Under the pieces are notes generated by a model. The model was not told the DNA's origin. It did not search any database and saw only the letters and a program-made list of their open reading frames with translations. The position numbers and the translations under genes are program-made. DNA of 64,000 bases from Amycolatopsis granulosa (GTDB taxonomy: Bacteria > Actinomycetota > Actinomycetes > Mycobacteriales > Pseudonocardiaceae), in contig NZ_JAANOV010000001.1 in the NCBI RefSeq assembly GCF_011758745.1, forward strand, positions 1,798,001-1,862,000, read 5' to 3'. Below, piece after piece: positions 8,266-17,196 of this stretch. How positions within the stretch are numbered: position 1 is the stretch's first letter; each line of letters begins with the position of its first letter.

Positions 8266-9453
8266 TCACCTCCTCGTCCTGCCCCGCCACCCGCTGTCGC
8301 AACGCTCGGCGAGCTCGTCGAGCTCGAGAGCGGGCAGCAGCGCCCGGACCCGGGCGACCGGCACCCCGGATTCCGCGGCGATCTGCTCGGGAGATTTACC
8401 CTCGCGTCTGTGCAGCGCCTCGTGGACACGCAGGGCATCGGGGCCGAGACCGTCCGTCGGCCGCTTCGCACGCACCTTCTCCGGCGGGGGCGTCCCGAGC
8501 CGTCCCACGGTCTCGATGACGTCCTCGACCGAGGCCACCAGCGTCGCGCCGGCATCACGGATCAGCTCGTGGCACCCGACCGACATCGCGGAGGCGATGG
8601 ACCCCGGGACCGCCATCACGACCTTGCCGAGCGTCCGGGCCGTGGTCGCGGTGTTGCGGGCCCCGCTGCGCCGGCCGGCCTCGACGACCACGGTGCCCTC
8701 GCTCAGCGCCGCGATCAAGCGGTTGCGGACCAGGAAGCGGTGACGGGCCGGTGGCGTGCCCGGCGGGTACTCGCTGACCACCAGGCCGCCGTGCTCCGCG
8801 ATCTTGTCGAGCAGGACGAGATGGCCGGCCGGATAGCCCGCGTCGAGGCCGCAGCCCAGCAACGCGACCGTGGTGCCGCGCGCGGCCAGCGCTCCGCGGT
8901 GCGCGGCGCCGTCCACGCCGTACGCCGCCCCGGAGATGATCGGCACTCCCCGGCCCGCCAGCGAGTAGGCCAGTTCTCCGGCCACGTGGTCGCCGTAGTC
9001 GGAGGCCGCACGGGAACCGACTATCGCCACGGCCTGTTCGGTGGCCTCGTCCAGCCGGGTACGGCCGCGCACCCACAACGCGAGTGGCGGGGCGACGCCC
9101 GGCACACCGCGCGCTGCGGCGAGTTCGAGGGACAGCAAGGGCCAGCCCGGCCACGCGTCGTCCTCCGGCGTCAGCAGCCGCATACCGAGACGTTCGCCCT
9201 CGTCGAGGTCGCGCTGCGCCCGGTCGTGCTTCCGCCGGGCTTCGGTCTCGTCACGCACCCGGCTCGGGCACTCGCCCGTCCGGATCGCTTCGGCCGCTGC
9301 GACCGGCCCGTGCTGGGCGACGAACTCGACGACAGCCGGCGCCGGCGGTTCGGCGACCCGCAGGAGATAGGCACGGGCGAGGCGCACGGCGGCGGAGCCG
9401 GAGGGGCCGGCGGTGCCGGGTGGTTCGGGGGCCGGAGCCCGCGTGGTGCTCAT
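8266..9453 (-). CDS. dprA: DNA-processing protein DprA/Smf
   Basis: 395 residues from the ATG at 9453, whose first bases overlap the yifB stop (ATGA). DprA loads RecA onto incoming single-stranded DNA in transformable bacteria; its role in actinobacteria is not settled. The Rossmann-like domain is clear: VAIVGSRAASDYGDHVAGELA, GRGVPIISGAAYGVDGAAHRGAL, TVALLGCGLDAGYPAGH and GTVVVEAGRRSGARNTATTA. A winged-helix C-terminal region follows (DALRVHEALHRREGKSPEQIAAESG), matching the DML1-like domain of longer DprA proteins. Member of the yraN-yifB-dprA(-xerC-whiG) cluster. Confidence 0.95.
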   Translation of the reverse strand: MSTTRAPAPEPPGTAGPSGSAAVRLARAYLLRVAEPPAPAVVEFVAQHGPVAAAEAIRTGECPSRVRDETEARRKHDRAQRDLDEGERLGMRLLTPEDDAWPGWPLLSLELAAARGVPGVAPPLALWVRGRTRLDEATEQAVAIVGSRAASDYGDHVAGELAYSLAGRGVPIISGAAYGVDGAAHRGALAARGTTVALLGCGLDAGYPAGHLVLLDKIAEHGGLVVSEYPPGTPPARHRFLVRNRLIAALSEGTVVVEAGRRSGARNTATTARTLGKVVMAVPGSIASAMSVGCHELIRDAGATLVASVEDVIETVGRLGTPPPEKVRAKRPTDGLGPDALRVHEALHRREGKSPEQIAAESGVPVARVRALLPALELDELAERCDSGWRGRTRR

Positions 9454-10961
9454 GCCGCCCTCCGGTCCCGGAACTCCAGGGCGGCGGCCACGTGGTCGGC
9501 GTCCGGCTCGCCGGCTTCGGCGAGGTCGGCCAGCGTCCACGCGATGCGCAGGCACCGGTCCGCGCCGCGGGCGGTGAGCGCCCCGCGTTCGAGGCTCCGG
9601 TCCAGCAGGGCGGTGGCCCCGGGCGGCAGGGCGAACTCCCGGTGGAGGGCGGGACCCGGCGCCTCCGCGTTGGTCTTCCACCCGTGCGCGCTCCAACGGG
9701 CGGCGGCACGGTCTCGAGCCGCCAGGACCCGTTTGCGGACCACCTCCGTCGGCTCCGGTTCGCGGCCCTCGTGGCGGCTCATCGCGGTCAGCGGGCGCAG
9801 CCGGACCCGCAGGTCGACGCGGTCGAGCAGCGGCCCGGACAGCCTGCTCAGGTAGCGGCGGCGTTGGGTCGGGGAACACGAGCAGTCGGTCTCCCGGGGC
9901 GGGGCGCACGGGCACGGGTTGGTGGCCATGATCAGCTGGAACCGCGCCGGATAGCGGACCGAGCCGCGTGCCCGGGCGATGCGGACCTCGCCCTCCTCCA
10001 GGGCGGTGCGCAGTGAGTCCAGGCGTTGCGCCCCGAACTCCGCCGCTTCGTCCAGGAACAGCACCCCGCGATGGGCCTGGCTGACCAGCCCCGGCGTGGC
10101 GATCCCGGCACCACCACCGATCAGCGCGGCTTCGGACACCGAGTGGTGCGGGGCGATGAACGGCGGAACCTTGATCAACGGCGTGATCGGCGACAACTGT
10201 CCGTACACCGAGTGCACGGCCGTGACCTCCAGCGACTCCTCCGCCGTGAGCATCGGCAGAAGCCCCGGCAGGCGCCTGGCCAGCATCGTCTTCCCCACGC
10301 CGGGCGGGCCGGTGAGCAGGAGGTGGTGCCCGCCCGCGGCCGCCACTTCCAGCGCCCAGCGCGCTTCGGGCTGTCCGATGACGTCGGCCAGGTCGGGCAC
10401 TCCGGGTGGCGCGGCCTCGGCCGGGGGGTCCGGCCGGGCGAGCGCGTTCTCGCCCTCCAGCCAGGCCACGACGTCGCGGAGCCGGGCCGCGCCGTAGACC
10501 TCCACTCCGTCCACGAGTGCCGCTTCGAACAGCGAGTGCGACGGGACGATCGCCCGCTTGACGCCCGCCTTGCGCGCGGCGAGCAGGCCGGGCAGGACAC
10601 CGCGGATCTCCCGGACACGCCCGTCGAGCGCCAGCTCCCCCAGCAGAACGGTGCCGAGCAGGCGGGTGGCCGGGACCTTCCCCGCGGAGGCCAGGACGGC
10701 CACCGCGATCGCGAGGTCGTAGCCCGATCCGAGCTTGGGCAGGTTCGCCGGGAACAGGCCGAGGGTGAGCTTGTCCTCGGGCCAGTGCTGGCCGGAGTTG
10801 CGGATGGCCGAGCGGACCCGGTCCTTGGCTTCGCGCAGACCCGCGTCGGGCAGGCCGACCAGTTTGATGCCGGGCAGGCCGCCGCCCAGATCGGCCTCGA
10901 CCTCGACCAGGCGGCCGTCCAGACCGACGAGCGCCACCGACCAGGCGCGTCCGATGGGCAT
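9450..10961 (-). CDS. YifB/ComM-family Mg-chelatase-like AAA+ ATPase
   Basis: 503 residues. N-terminal Lon-protease-like domain (about 1-170) with the GLPGIKLVGLPDAGLREAKDRV start. AAA+ module with Walker A GPPGVGKTMLARRLPGLLP and Walker B VLFLDEAAEF; sensor region YPARFQLIMATNPCPC. A Cys cluster (CPC, then ETDCSC) follows the ATPase core as in ComM, and the C-terminal Mg_chelatase_C domain ends with RCLRIAWTLADLAE. Relatives (ComM) act as hexameric branch-migration helicases in natural transformation. Coupled to both neighbours: 1-base overlap with yraN and 4-base overlap with dprA. Confidence 0.93.
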   Translation of the reverse strand: MPIGRAWSVALVGLDGRLVEVEADLGGGLPGIKLVGLPDAGLREAKDRVRSAIRNSGQHWPEDKLTLGLFPANLPKLGSGYDLAIAVAVLASAGKVPATRLLGTVLLGELALDGRVREIRGVLPGLLAARKAGVKRAIVPSHSLFEAALVDGVEVYGAARLRDVVAWLEGENALARPDPPAEAAPPGVPDLADVIGQPEARWALEVAAAGGHHLLLTGPPGVGKTMLARRLPGLLPMLTAEESLEVTAVHSVYGQLSPITPLIKVPPFIAPHHSVSEAALIGGGAGIATPGLVSQAHRGVLFLDEAAEFGAQRLDSLRTALEEGEVRIARARGSVRYPARFQLIMATNPCPCAPPRETDCSCSPTQRRRYLSRLSGPLLDRVDLRVRLRPLTAMSRHEGREPEPTEVVRKRVLAARDRAAARWSAHGWKTNAEAPGPALHREFALPPGATALLDRSLERGALTARGADRCLRIAWTLADLAEAGEPDADHVAAALEFRDRRAA

Positions 10962-11335
10962 CAGAACGCCCCGGGGATGTGCCGGACGCGGGGCTCGCCG
11001 CCCGGCTCGGCGTAGACGGCGATGACGTCGAACCGGACCCGGCACCAGCCGACGCGGTGGATGCTGAGCCACTGCCCGGTCAGGCGCCGGATACGGGCGA
11101 TCTTGTCCGCCGTGACGGCCTCGGCGGGGTCGCCGAAGCTCTCCCGGGTGCGGGTCTTGACCTCGCAGATGACCAGGGTGCGGCCGTCGGTGGCGACGAG
11201 GTCGAGCTCGCCCTGGCGACAGCGCCAGTTCCGGGACAGCACGACGAACCCGAGCTTCTGCAGGTGGCGGACGGCGATGTCCTCGCCCCTGCGGCCGAGT
11301 GCGAGATGGCGAGCGGGTCTGGCCGCGGTGGTCAT
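10961..11335 (-). CDS. YraN-family (UPF0102) endonuclease-like protein
   Basis: 124 residues, normal for the family. Restriction-endonuclease-like fold indicated by LGRRGEDIAVRHLQKLGF, then NWRCRQGELDLVATDG and VICEVKTR, which together give the E-x(n)-D-x(n)-E-V-K nuclease pattern (E in GELDLV, E and K in EVKTR). Molecular function in bacteria is not established; it is nearly always linked to rnhB, yifB and dprA. Its stop overlaps the yifB start (TGATG), and it is probably the first gene of the yraN-yifB-dprA-xerC-whiG transcript. Confidence 0.92.
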   Translation of the reverse strand: MTTAARPARHLALGRRGEDIAVRHLQKLGFVVLSRNWRCRQGELDLVATDGRTLVICEVKTRTRESFGDPAEAVTADKIARIRRLTGQWLSIHRVGWCRVRFDVIAVYAEPGGEPRVRHIPGAF

Positions 11336-11421
11336 GGCAGGTCCCCCAGGGTCGGTGGTCGTTCACTGCCTCCGACGGTGCCAGGACCAGGGGTTTCGCC
11401 GACAGATGCCGTTGCCGGACC

Positions 11422-11448
11422 TGTGGACAAGTGGGGTGTTGTGGACAA
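11422..11448 (-). promoter_or_regulatory. Two tandem DnaA-box 9-mers upstream of yraN
   Basis: TGTGGACAA (the complement of TTGTCCACA) occurs at 11422-11430 and 11440-11448, 18 bases start to start and in the same orientation as the minus-strand operon. The nearer box lies 87 bases before the yraN start codon. It is the second such pair in the window, about 6.1 kb from the first and inverted relative to it. DnaA would be well placed to control the yraN-yifB-dprA-xerC-whiG operon. Confidence 0.55.
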
Positions 11449-11592
11449 CCGCGGTGGGCCGCGGCCGGAGACGGCGGAATTGTCGGACCCGTCTGGTATC
11501 CGCGCGCGGCGGGCCCGGAGCTCGCGACAGCGCGCAGAAAGCAGCGGGGACGCCCCCACCTGGAGGACGTCCCCGTGCACGGCCGAACCGGC

Positions 11593-11916
11593 TCAGCCGG
11601 AGAAGGGCCCCTCCTCCGGGAGCCGCAGCTCGGGCTTTTCCAGCTCCTCCACGTTCACGTCCTTGAACGTGATCACGCGAACGTTCTTCACGAACCTGGC
11701 CGGACGGTACATGTCCCAGACCCACGCGTCGGACATCCGCACCTCGAAGTAGACGTCTCCCCCGCTGTCCCTGACCTGCACGTCCACCGCGTTGGCCAGG
11801 TAGAACCGCCGCTCGGTCTCCACCACGTACGAGAACTGGCTGACGATGTCGCGGTACTCGCGGTACAGCGACAGCTCCATCTCGGTCTCGTACTTCTCGA
11901 GATCCTCTGCGCTCAT
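11593..11916 (-). CDS. DUF2469 family protein
   Basis: 107 residues, an actinobacteria-specific conserved protein (M. tuberculosis Rv2901c is the counterpart). Begins [20 protein letters not shown] and contains [13 protein letters not shown] and [11 protein letters not shown], all family hallmarks. No enzymatic motif is visible and the function is unknown. The start codon overlaps the rnhB stop (ATGA), so it is co-translated with rnhB. The 256 bases between its stop and yraN carry a DnaA-box pair. Confidence 0.93.
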   Translation of the reverse strand: MSAEDLEKYETEMELSLYREYRDIVSQFSYVVETERRFYLANAVDVQVRDSGGDVYFEVRMSDAWVWDMYRPARFVKNVRVITFKDVNVEELEKPELRLPEEGPFSG

Positions 11917-12689
11917 GAAATCCGCGCCCCTCCTCGCGAGTTCAACCGGCCTTCGGCGGCGGAACTCCCATTCTGAACCACGGCGCCCTCCAGAGCACGT
12001 ACCGGAGCATCGGACTGCCCCAAGGCGGCGGCGGTGAGCATCACCTTCCGCGGCGGACGCATGCCGTGCGCGGCCGCCGCGGCCGCCACATTGGTGTACG
12101 ACCACCGGTGTACCTCACACGGCCCGTGTTCGACGAGCGCCGCGCCGTGGTCCAGGGTGGTGTACCCCTTGTGCACGTCGAATCCGTACACCGGGTACAG
12201 CCCGTGCGTCTCGGCCATGATCCGGTCCCGGGTCACCTTGGCGAGCACCGACGCCGCCGCCACGCAGGCGACCGCCCGGTCCCCCTTGATCACCGGCACG
12301 CTCGGAGCCGGCAACCCGGGCACCTTGAACCCGTCCGTCAGCACGTACCCGGGGCACTCCCGCAACCCGGCCACCGCCCGGCGCATGCCCTCGATGTTGG
12401 TGACGTGGATACCGAGCTGGTCCACCTCTTCGGGTGAGATGACGACGATGCAGTAGTCCAGGGCGCGGGCCACGATCCGCTCATACACCCGCTCGCGGGC
12501 CGGTGCGGTGAGCAGCTTCGAGTCGTTCAGCTCCGCCAGCCGGGCCGCGTCCCCCGGCCGGAGCACGCACGACGCCACGACCAGCGGACCGGCACACGCC
12601 CCGCGGCCCGCCTCGTCGACCCCCGCCACCGGGCCGAGACCCCGCCGGTCCAGCGCCGATTGCAGACCCCACGCGGTTTCGCCCCGCAC
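11913..12689 (-). CDS. rnhB: Ribonuclease HII
   Basis: Removes single ribonucleotides and RNA primers from DNA. The catalytic-domain start [17 protein letters not shown] carries the D-E pair, and [28 protein letters not shown] and [11 protein letters not shown] are the other conserved blocks with the acidic and basic residues of the active site. GTG 12689 is preferred because GAGGG lies 5 bases before it, giving 258 residues. A TTG at 12746, just after the lepB stop, is an alternative. A C-terminal extension of about 45 residues past AAHGMRPP is unusual but GC3-typical. Downstream DUF2469 is coupled by a 4-base overlap. Confidence 0.92.
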   Translation of the reverse strand: MRGETAWGLQSALDRRGLGPVAGVDEAGRGACAGPLVVASCVLRPGDAARLAELNDSKLLTAPARERVYERIVARALDYCIVVISPEEVDQLGIHVTNIEGMRRAVAGLRECPGYVLTDGFKVPGLPAPSVPVIKGDRAVACVAAASVLAKVTRDRIMAETHGLYPVYGFDVHKGYTTLDHGAALVEHGPCEVHRWSYTNVAAAAAAHGMRPPRKVMLTAAALGQSDAPVRALEGAVVQNGSSAAEGRLNSRGGARIS

Positions 12690-12751
12690 GATCGCCCTCG
12701 GCGGACGGAACGAGGCCGAGACCAGCGTGGCCGAAGACCTACCCAACCTGG

Positions 12752-13684
12752 TTACCGCTTTCGCTCGACCGCCTCGCGCACCTTGGCGCCCAGTCGCCGG
12801 CCGCCCCACAGCACAGGCCACGCGGCGACGGCCCCGAGCCCGAGCGGGACGCCTTCCTGCCACGCCGGCGCGCTCATCCCGAGCGCCACCGGCTGCGCGG
12901 CCGCCTGCGGGTCGTGGTCACTGACCCCACCCCACCGGCTGGGCGGCAACACGATGACCCGGGCCTTGCCGATGATGTCGTCCACCGGCACGGCCCCGCG
13001 GACCCCGCCACCACCCTGGCAGCGCGAGTCACACGAGTTGTTGCGGTTGTCGCCCATCACCCACACATAACCCTGCGGCACCGTCACCGGATCGAAGGAC
13101 TCCTGGCGCTGGTGGTCCGGATCCTCCCAGTGGATGTACGGCTCGTCCAGTGCCTTGCCGTTGACCACGACCCGGTTCTGCGCGTCGCAGCACTGCACGG
13201 TCTGGCCGCCGGTCGCGATGATCCGCTTGACGAAATCCCGCTCGTCCGGGGGCGCCAGGCCGAACACCGATCCGATGTTCTGGAAGAAGCGCACCACCGG
13301 GTTGGACGACCGCTCGCTCTCGGTTTCGTTCTCCACCCACGGTTCGGGGCCCTTGAACACCACGACGTCACCCGGTTCCGGGTCGGTGAAGTCGTAGGTG
13401 ATCTTGTCGACCAGAACCTTGTCGCCGTAACACCCGGTGCACCCGTGCAGCGTGGTTTCCATCGATCCCGAGGGAATCGTGTACACCCGCGCCAGGAATT
13501 GCTGGAACACGAATGCGAGCACCAGCGCCACAACCACCAGGATCGGCAGCTCTACCCAGAACGAGCGTTGCTTCTTGGGTTTCCGGCGACGCCTTTTCCG
13601 ATTTGCACCGGCATCGCCGTGCTCGTCCGGATCGGGGCGTTCGGGCTCGTCCTCAGCGGCGCTGGAGGGCACAGGTTCGACCAC
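12752..13684 (-). CDS. lepB: Signal peptidase I
   Basis: Removes Sec and Tat signal peptides on the outer face of the membrane. 310 residues with GTG start. Acidic/basic cytoplasmic tail (1-41), one transmembrane helix (about 44-62), then box B SGSMETTL with nucleophile S74 and box D KRIIATGG with general base K153; MGDNRNNS (box E) follows. An unusual CTGCYG and a CC pair (TVQCCDAQ) sit in the extracytoplasmic domain. A second hydrophobic stretch near 270-290 suggests a C-terminal anchor. Lies between rplS and rnhB as in Mycobacterium. Confidence 0.95.
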   Translation of the reverse strand: MVEPVPSSAAEDEPERPDPDEHGDAGANRKRRRRKPKKQRSFWVELPILVVVALVLAFVFQQFLARVYTIPSGSMETTLHGCTGCYGDKVLVDKITYDFTDPEPGDVVVFKGPEPWVENETESERSSNPVVRFFQNIGSVFGLAPPDERDFVKRIIATGGQTVQCCDAQNRVVVNGKALDEPYIHWEDPDHQRQESFDPVTVPQGYVWVMGDNRNNSCDSRCQGGGGVRGAVPVDDIIGKARVIVLPPSRWGGVSDHDPQAAAQPVALGMSAPAWQEGVPLGLGAVAAWPVLWGGRRLGAKVREAVERKR

Positions 13685-13715
13685 TTCGCCAGGCTATCGG
13701 AGAGCGTCCGAGCCC

Positions 13716-14075
13716 TCAGGACGCGGTCGGAGCCTCGCGGCGCTCCTTGATCTTGGCGGCCTTGCCGCGCAGCTCACGCAGGTAGTAGAGCTTGGCGCGC
13801 CGCACGTCACCGCGCTTGTGCACCTCGATCTTCGAGATGTTCGGGCTGTGCACCGGGAAAGTGCGCTCCACGCCCACACCGAACGAAACCTTGCGAACGG
13901 TGAAGGTCTCGCGAATACCGCCACCCTGGCGGCGGATCACGACGCCCTGGAAAACCTGGACACGCTCACGGTTTCCCTCGATGACGCGAACGTGCACCTT
14001 CAGCGTGTCACCCGGGCGGAAGTTCGGGATGTCGGAACGCAACGACTGAGCGTCCAGGGCGTCCAGGGTGTTCAT
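13716..14075 (-). CDS. rplS: 50S ribosomal protein L19
   Basis: Component of the large-subunit side of the intersubunit interface. 119 residues from [15 protein letters not shown], the standard start; the frame is open further upstream without similarity. The signature region is clear: [29 protein letters not shown], then TFTVRKVS and [35 protein letters not shown]. Spaced 148 bases from trmD, leaving room for its own promoter and leader. Confidence 0.98.
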   Translation of the reverse strand: MNTLDALDAQSLRSDIPNFRPGDTLKVHVRVIEGNRERVQVFQGVVIRRQGGGIRETFTVRKVSFGVGVERTFPVHSPNISKIEVHKRGDVRRAKLYYLRELRGKAAKIKERREAPTAS

Positions 14076-14223
14076 CGGGAGTCCGTCCTCGTCCTTCGTC
14101 TGTCTGGCAGTCATCCGAGCACGCGCACGCTCACCAAGGGGCAGGCGACCCGGGGGCTTGTGGCAGGCGCGCACCACCGGTACGGCCAACCTGTCAAGTA
14201 TGGCAGACGCGTCCCCGGCCGGA

Positions 14224-14979
14224 TCACCCGGCCTGCTGCCGCTGCGACCGGACACGGTCCAGCACGGCGAGATCGCGCTGGTCCAGCGTACCGTCCGGCA
14301 ACCGGTCGAGGAGATCGGGGCGGCGCAGCAGGGTCCGCTCCAGCGCCTGGTCGCGCCGCCACCGGTCGATCAGCGCGTGGTTCCCCGAGCGCAGCACCTC
14401 CGGCACGGCCAGGTCGCGCCACACCTCCGGGCGCGTGTAGCTGGGGCCTTCGAGCAGGCCGTCGGAGAACGAGTCCTGCTCGGCGGACACCGGGTTGCCC
14501 AGCACGCCGGGCAGCAGGCGGACGGTGGCCTCGACCATCACCAGCACCGCGGCCTCGCCGCCGACCAGCACGTAGTCACCGATGGACACCTCGTCGACCG
14601 GCATCCGGCGCGCGGCGTCCTCGATGACCCGCTGGTCGATGCCCTCGTACCGGCCGCACGCGAACACCAGGTGCTTCTCACGGGCGTAAGCGCGCGCCGT
14701 CTCCTGGGTGAACGGCCGGCCCGCCGGCGTGGGCACCACCAGCCGGGTGTCCGGCCCGCAGACCGCGTCCAGCGCGTCGCCCCAGACCTGGGGCTTCATG
14801 ACCATGCCGGGGCCGCCACCGTAGGGCGCGTCATCGACCGCGCGGTGCACGTCGTGGGTCCAGTCCCGCAGGTCGTGCACCCCGACCTCGACCACGCCGC
14901 GCTCGATGGCGCGGCCCAGCAACGCGGCCCGCAACGGGTCCAGGTATTCGGGGAAGATGGTGACGACGTCGATCCGCAC
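14224..14979 (-). CDS. trmD: tRNA (guanine-N1-)-methyltransferase
   Basis: Methylates G37 next to the anticodon, preventing +1 frameshifting. 251 residues. SPOUT-fold trefoil-knot motifs are present: [16 protein letters not shown] at the start, [15 protein letters not shown] (residues about 50-65), [13 protein letters not shown] and [28 protein letters not shown]-terminal domain ends with the [21 protein letters not shown] region. Part of the rpsP-khpA-rimM-trmD block. Confidence 0.98.
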   Translation of the reverse strand: MRIDVVTIFPEYLDPLRAALLGRAIERGVVEVGVHDLRDWTHDVHRAVDDAPYGGGPGMVMKPQVWGDALDAVCGPDTRLVVPTPAGRPFTQETARAYAREKHLVFACGRYEGIDQRVIEDAARRMPVDEVSIGDYVLVGGEAAVLVMVEATVRLLPGVLGNPVSAEQDSFSDGLLEGPSYTRPEVWRDLAVPEVLRSGNHALIDRWRRDQALERTLLRRPDLLDRLPDGTLDQRDLAVLDRVRSQRQQAG

Positions 14980-15000
14980 GGCGCGAGCGTAACCAGCCGC

Positions 15001-15519
15001 TCAGCCGGCGTCGTCGAGCAGGCCCTCGGGCGGCTCGATGACGACGCGTCCGCCCGCGACGTCCACCACGGGCACGATGGCCTGCACGAACGGCACGAGA
15101 ACGGTGCGCCCCTCGCGGTCGAGCGCGAGCAGCTCGCCGTGCGGCGCGTGCACGACTTCGGTGACGGTGCCGACGACCTGGCCGTCGCTCAGCTCGGCAC
15201 GCAAACCCTCGAGTTCGTGGTCGTAGAACTCGTCCGGGTCGTCCGTGGGGGGCAGATCGGCGGTGTCGGCGAGGAGCAGGGCGCCACGCAGGGCCTCCGC
15301 GGCCTCACGCGTGACGACCTGCTCGAAGGTGACCAGCAGCCGCCCGCTGTGCGGGCGGGCGGCTGCGATGGTCAGCGGGCGCGTGGTGCCGTCGCGGAAA
15401 CGCGCGGTCACCGGAGCGCCCTCGCGGAAACGTTCCTCGGGCGAGTCGGTCCGGATGTCCACGGCGAGTTCGCCGCGCACACCGTGGGCCTTGGCGACCC
15501 GCCCGACGACGACCTCCAC
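15001..15519 (-). CDS. rimM: 16S rRNA processing protein RimM
   Basis: Assists maturation of the 30S head by binding S19. 172 residues from GTG 15519, which begins VEVVVGRVAKAHGVRGELAV, the conserved RimM start; it lies 7 bases after the khpA stop. The N-terminal beta-barrel contains EAAEALRGALLLAD; the C-terminal PRC barrel contains DEFYDHELEGL and ends with VPVVDVAGGRVVIEPPEGLL. Followed after 21 bases by trmD. Confidence 0.96.
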   Translation of the reverse strand: MEVVVGRVAKAHGVRGELAVDIRTDSPEERFREGAPVTARFRDGTTRPLTIAAARPHSGRLLVTFEQVVTREAAEALRGALLLADTADLPPTDDPDEFYDHELEGLRAELSDGQVVGTVTEVVHAPHGELLALDREGRTVLVPFVQAIVPVVDVAGGRVVIEPPEGLLDDAG

Positions 15520-15526
15520 GGACGGG

Positions 15527-15766
15527 TCAGCGGTCGGTGTCGACGACGTCCACCCGGACGCCGCGGCCACCGATGCCGCCCATGACGGTGCGCAGCGCGG
15601 TCGCGGTCCGCCCGCCACGGCCGATGACCTTGCCGAGGTCGTCCGGGTGGACGTGGACCTCGAGGGTGCGGCCGCGGCGGGTGGTGATCAGATCGACCCG
15701 GACGTCGTCCGGGTTGTCCACGATCCCGCGCACCAGGTGTTCGAGGGAGTCCGCGAGGAAGCTCAC
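15527..15766 (-). CDS. khpA: KH-domain RNA-binding protein
   Basis: 79 residues, one KH domain with the RNA-gripping loop [15 protein letters not shown] (the GxxG is GRGG). Starts at GTG 15766, overlapping the rpsP stop (GTGA). The KhpA family (UPF0109) binds many small RNAs with KhpB in Gram-positives; in actinobacteria it is always in this rpsP-khpA-rimM-trmD cluster (Rv2908c). It is probably co-translated with rpsP. Confidence 0.95.
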   Translation of the reverse strand: MSFLADSLEHLVRGIVDNPDDVRVDLITTRRGRTLEVHVHPDDLGKVIGRGGRTATALRTVMGGIGGRGVRVDVVDTDR

Positions 15767-16188
15767 GCCTCGTCCTTCGCCGCCTCGTCGTCGGCCTTGC
15801 GGGCCGGCTTCTTCTTCGGCGTGGTGGCCTCGTTCGCGGGCTCGTCACCGGCGGCCGCGAGGGCCTGGTTGAACAGCTCTTCCTTGGTCGCCTTCGGCGC
15901 GGCGACCTTCAGCGTGCCCTCGGCGCCCGGCAGGCCCTTGAACTTCTGCCAGTCACCGGTGATCTCCAGGATGCGCTGCACCGGCTCGGTCGGCAGCGCA
16001 CCGACACCCAGCCAGTACTGGGCGCGCTCGGAGTCGACCTCGATGAAGCTCGGCTCCGACTTGGGGTGGTACTTGCCGATCGTCTCGATGGCCTTGCCGT
16101 CCCGGCGGGTGCGCGCGTCGGCGACGATGATGCGGTAGTACGGCGCACGGATCTTGCCGAGGCGCTGGAGCTTGATCTTGACGGCCAC
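15763..16188 (-). CDS. rpsP: 30S ribosomal protein S16
   Basis: Structural protein of the 30S body, important for assembly. 141 residues from GTG 16188 ([20 protein letters not shown]). The S16 core (1-85) has [19 protein letters not shown] and [21 protein letters not shown] 55-residue Lys/Ala/Pro/Glu-rich tail extends it, as in other high-GC actinobacteria. First gene of the rpsP-khpA-rimM-trmD transcript; the 175 bases upstream probably hold its promoter. Confidence 0.97.
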   Translation of the reverse strand: MAVKIKLQRLGKIRAPYYRIIVADARTRRDGKAIETIGKYHPKSEPSFIEVDSERAQYWLGVGALPTEPVQRILEITGDWQKFKGLPGAEGTLKVAAPKATKEELFNQALAAAGDEPANEATTPKKKPARKADDEAAKDEA

Positions 16189-16333
16189 GGTGTGTGGGTA
16201 CTCCTTGGTTCTCTGCGTGCTCGCGGGTGTCGGGTCACGATCCGTGTGGGGACACCGGACGAGTACCCGAAGCTTTCGGTCGCCACGGCACGGTGAGAGG
16301 GCCCGGCCGCAGCAGGCAAGCGACAATTGTGCC

Positions 16334-16365
16334 AGACGCGGTGGCGGGCCCCGCACCGGGCGTCT
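16334..16365 (-). terminator. Hairpin at the end of the first CPBP gene
   Basis: AGACGC (16334-16339) pairs with GCGTCT (16360-16365), with a GC-rich imperfect inner stem between. It overlaps the stop codon of the CPBP gene on the minus strand and lies upstream of rpsP. It has no U-run, so termination is possible but not certain. Confidence 0.4.
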
Positions 16366-17134
16366 AGATGGCCATCACGCCGAGTGCGGTGAGCAGCATC
16401 GCCACGGCGGGCAGGAAGTTGTTCATCTGGTGGGCGACGATGCTGCCGAGCAGGCGGCCGGTGAACAACCGGGCCAGCCCGATCGGGATGGCGATCACCA
16501 GCAGCAACGTGGTGCGCAGCGGTTCCAGGTGGCTGGCCGCGAAGACCGCCGTGGACAGCAGGAACGCCGCCAGCCGCGCCCACTTCTCCTGCCCCCAGTG
16601 CAGCCGCTCGACCGCGCCCCACAGCAGGCCCCGGTAGATGATCTCCTCGCAGATCGGCCCGAGCAGCCACAGGTAGGCGAACATCACGATCGCCGCGCTC
16701 ACCGACATGGGTTGCTCCTCGACCAGCGCGCTGATCGCCGACCCGGCGTTGGCCTCGCCGACCGCCTGGGTCCAGATGAACGCGCTCACCGTGGTCAGGA
16801 CCAGCCCGAAGGCGCCGAGCTTGAGCCCGAGCTTCACGTCGGCCCAGTGCCAGGACAACCGCAGGTCGATCGCCGGCCCGTTGCCACGCAGCCGGGTGAT
16901 CAGGACCGCGGCCAGCGCGGCGAGGACCGTCGGGGCCATCGTCCCGATCAGCACGTCCCGCGCCGGCAGCGGCTCACCCGGCGGGGCCGGGCCGAACAGG
17001 ACGCTGACGAACGCGGCGGAGGCCAGCAGCACGGCCTCGACCACCAGGAAGGCGCCGAAGCCCCAGCGGTGCGCCGGCGCGGACTCGGCGGCGGGCAGAT
17101 CGGGCCGCTCGAGCTCGCCCGGATGTGCCGTCAC
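16364..17134 (-). CDS. CPBP-family intramembrane metalloprotease
   Basis: 256 residues, about eight hydrophobic helices. The CPBP (CAAX protease and bacteriocin-processing, Abi) signature is visible: motif 1 [15 protein letters not shown], motif 2 [11 protein letters not shown] and motif 3 HQMNNFLP, supplying the E-E, R and H residues of the intramembrane active site. Substrate is unknown. The GTG start at 17134 is preferred for its AGGGAGG ribosome site 6 bases upstream; an in-frame ATG lies 17 codons before. It is a paralogue neighbour of the next gene, a tandem pair between ffh-side genes and rpsP. Confidence 0.85.
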   Translation of the reverse strand: MTAHPGELERPDLPAAESAPAHRWGFGAFLVVEAVLLASAAFVSVLFGPAPPGEPLPARDVLIGTMAPTVLAALAAVLITRLRGNGPAIDLRLSWHWADVKLGLKLGAFGLVLTTVSAFIWTQAVGEANAGSAISALVEEQPMSVSAAIVMFAYLWLLGPICEEIIYRGLLWGAVERLHWGQEKWARLAAFLLSTAVFAASHLEPLRTTLLLVIAIPIGLARLFTGRLLGSIVAHQMNNFLPAVAMLLTALGVMAI

Positions 17135-17196
17135 GGCCTGCCTCCCTCTGATCCTCGCCCAGCACCTCCCGAGCCTAGTAGCCATGGCCGGCGCAC

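Noticed and set aside
11440-11448. The two DnaA-box pairs as a chromosomal origin
   Set aside because: No dnaA, dnaN or AT-rich unwinding region is nearby, and only two boxes occur per site; an origin would carry many.
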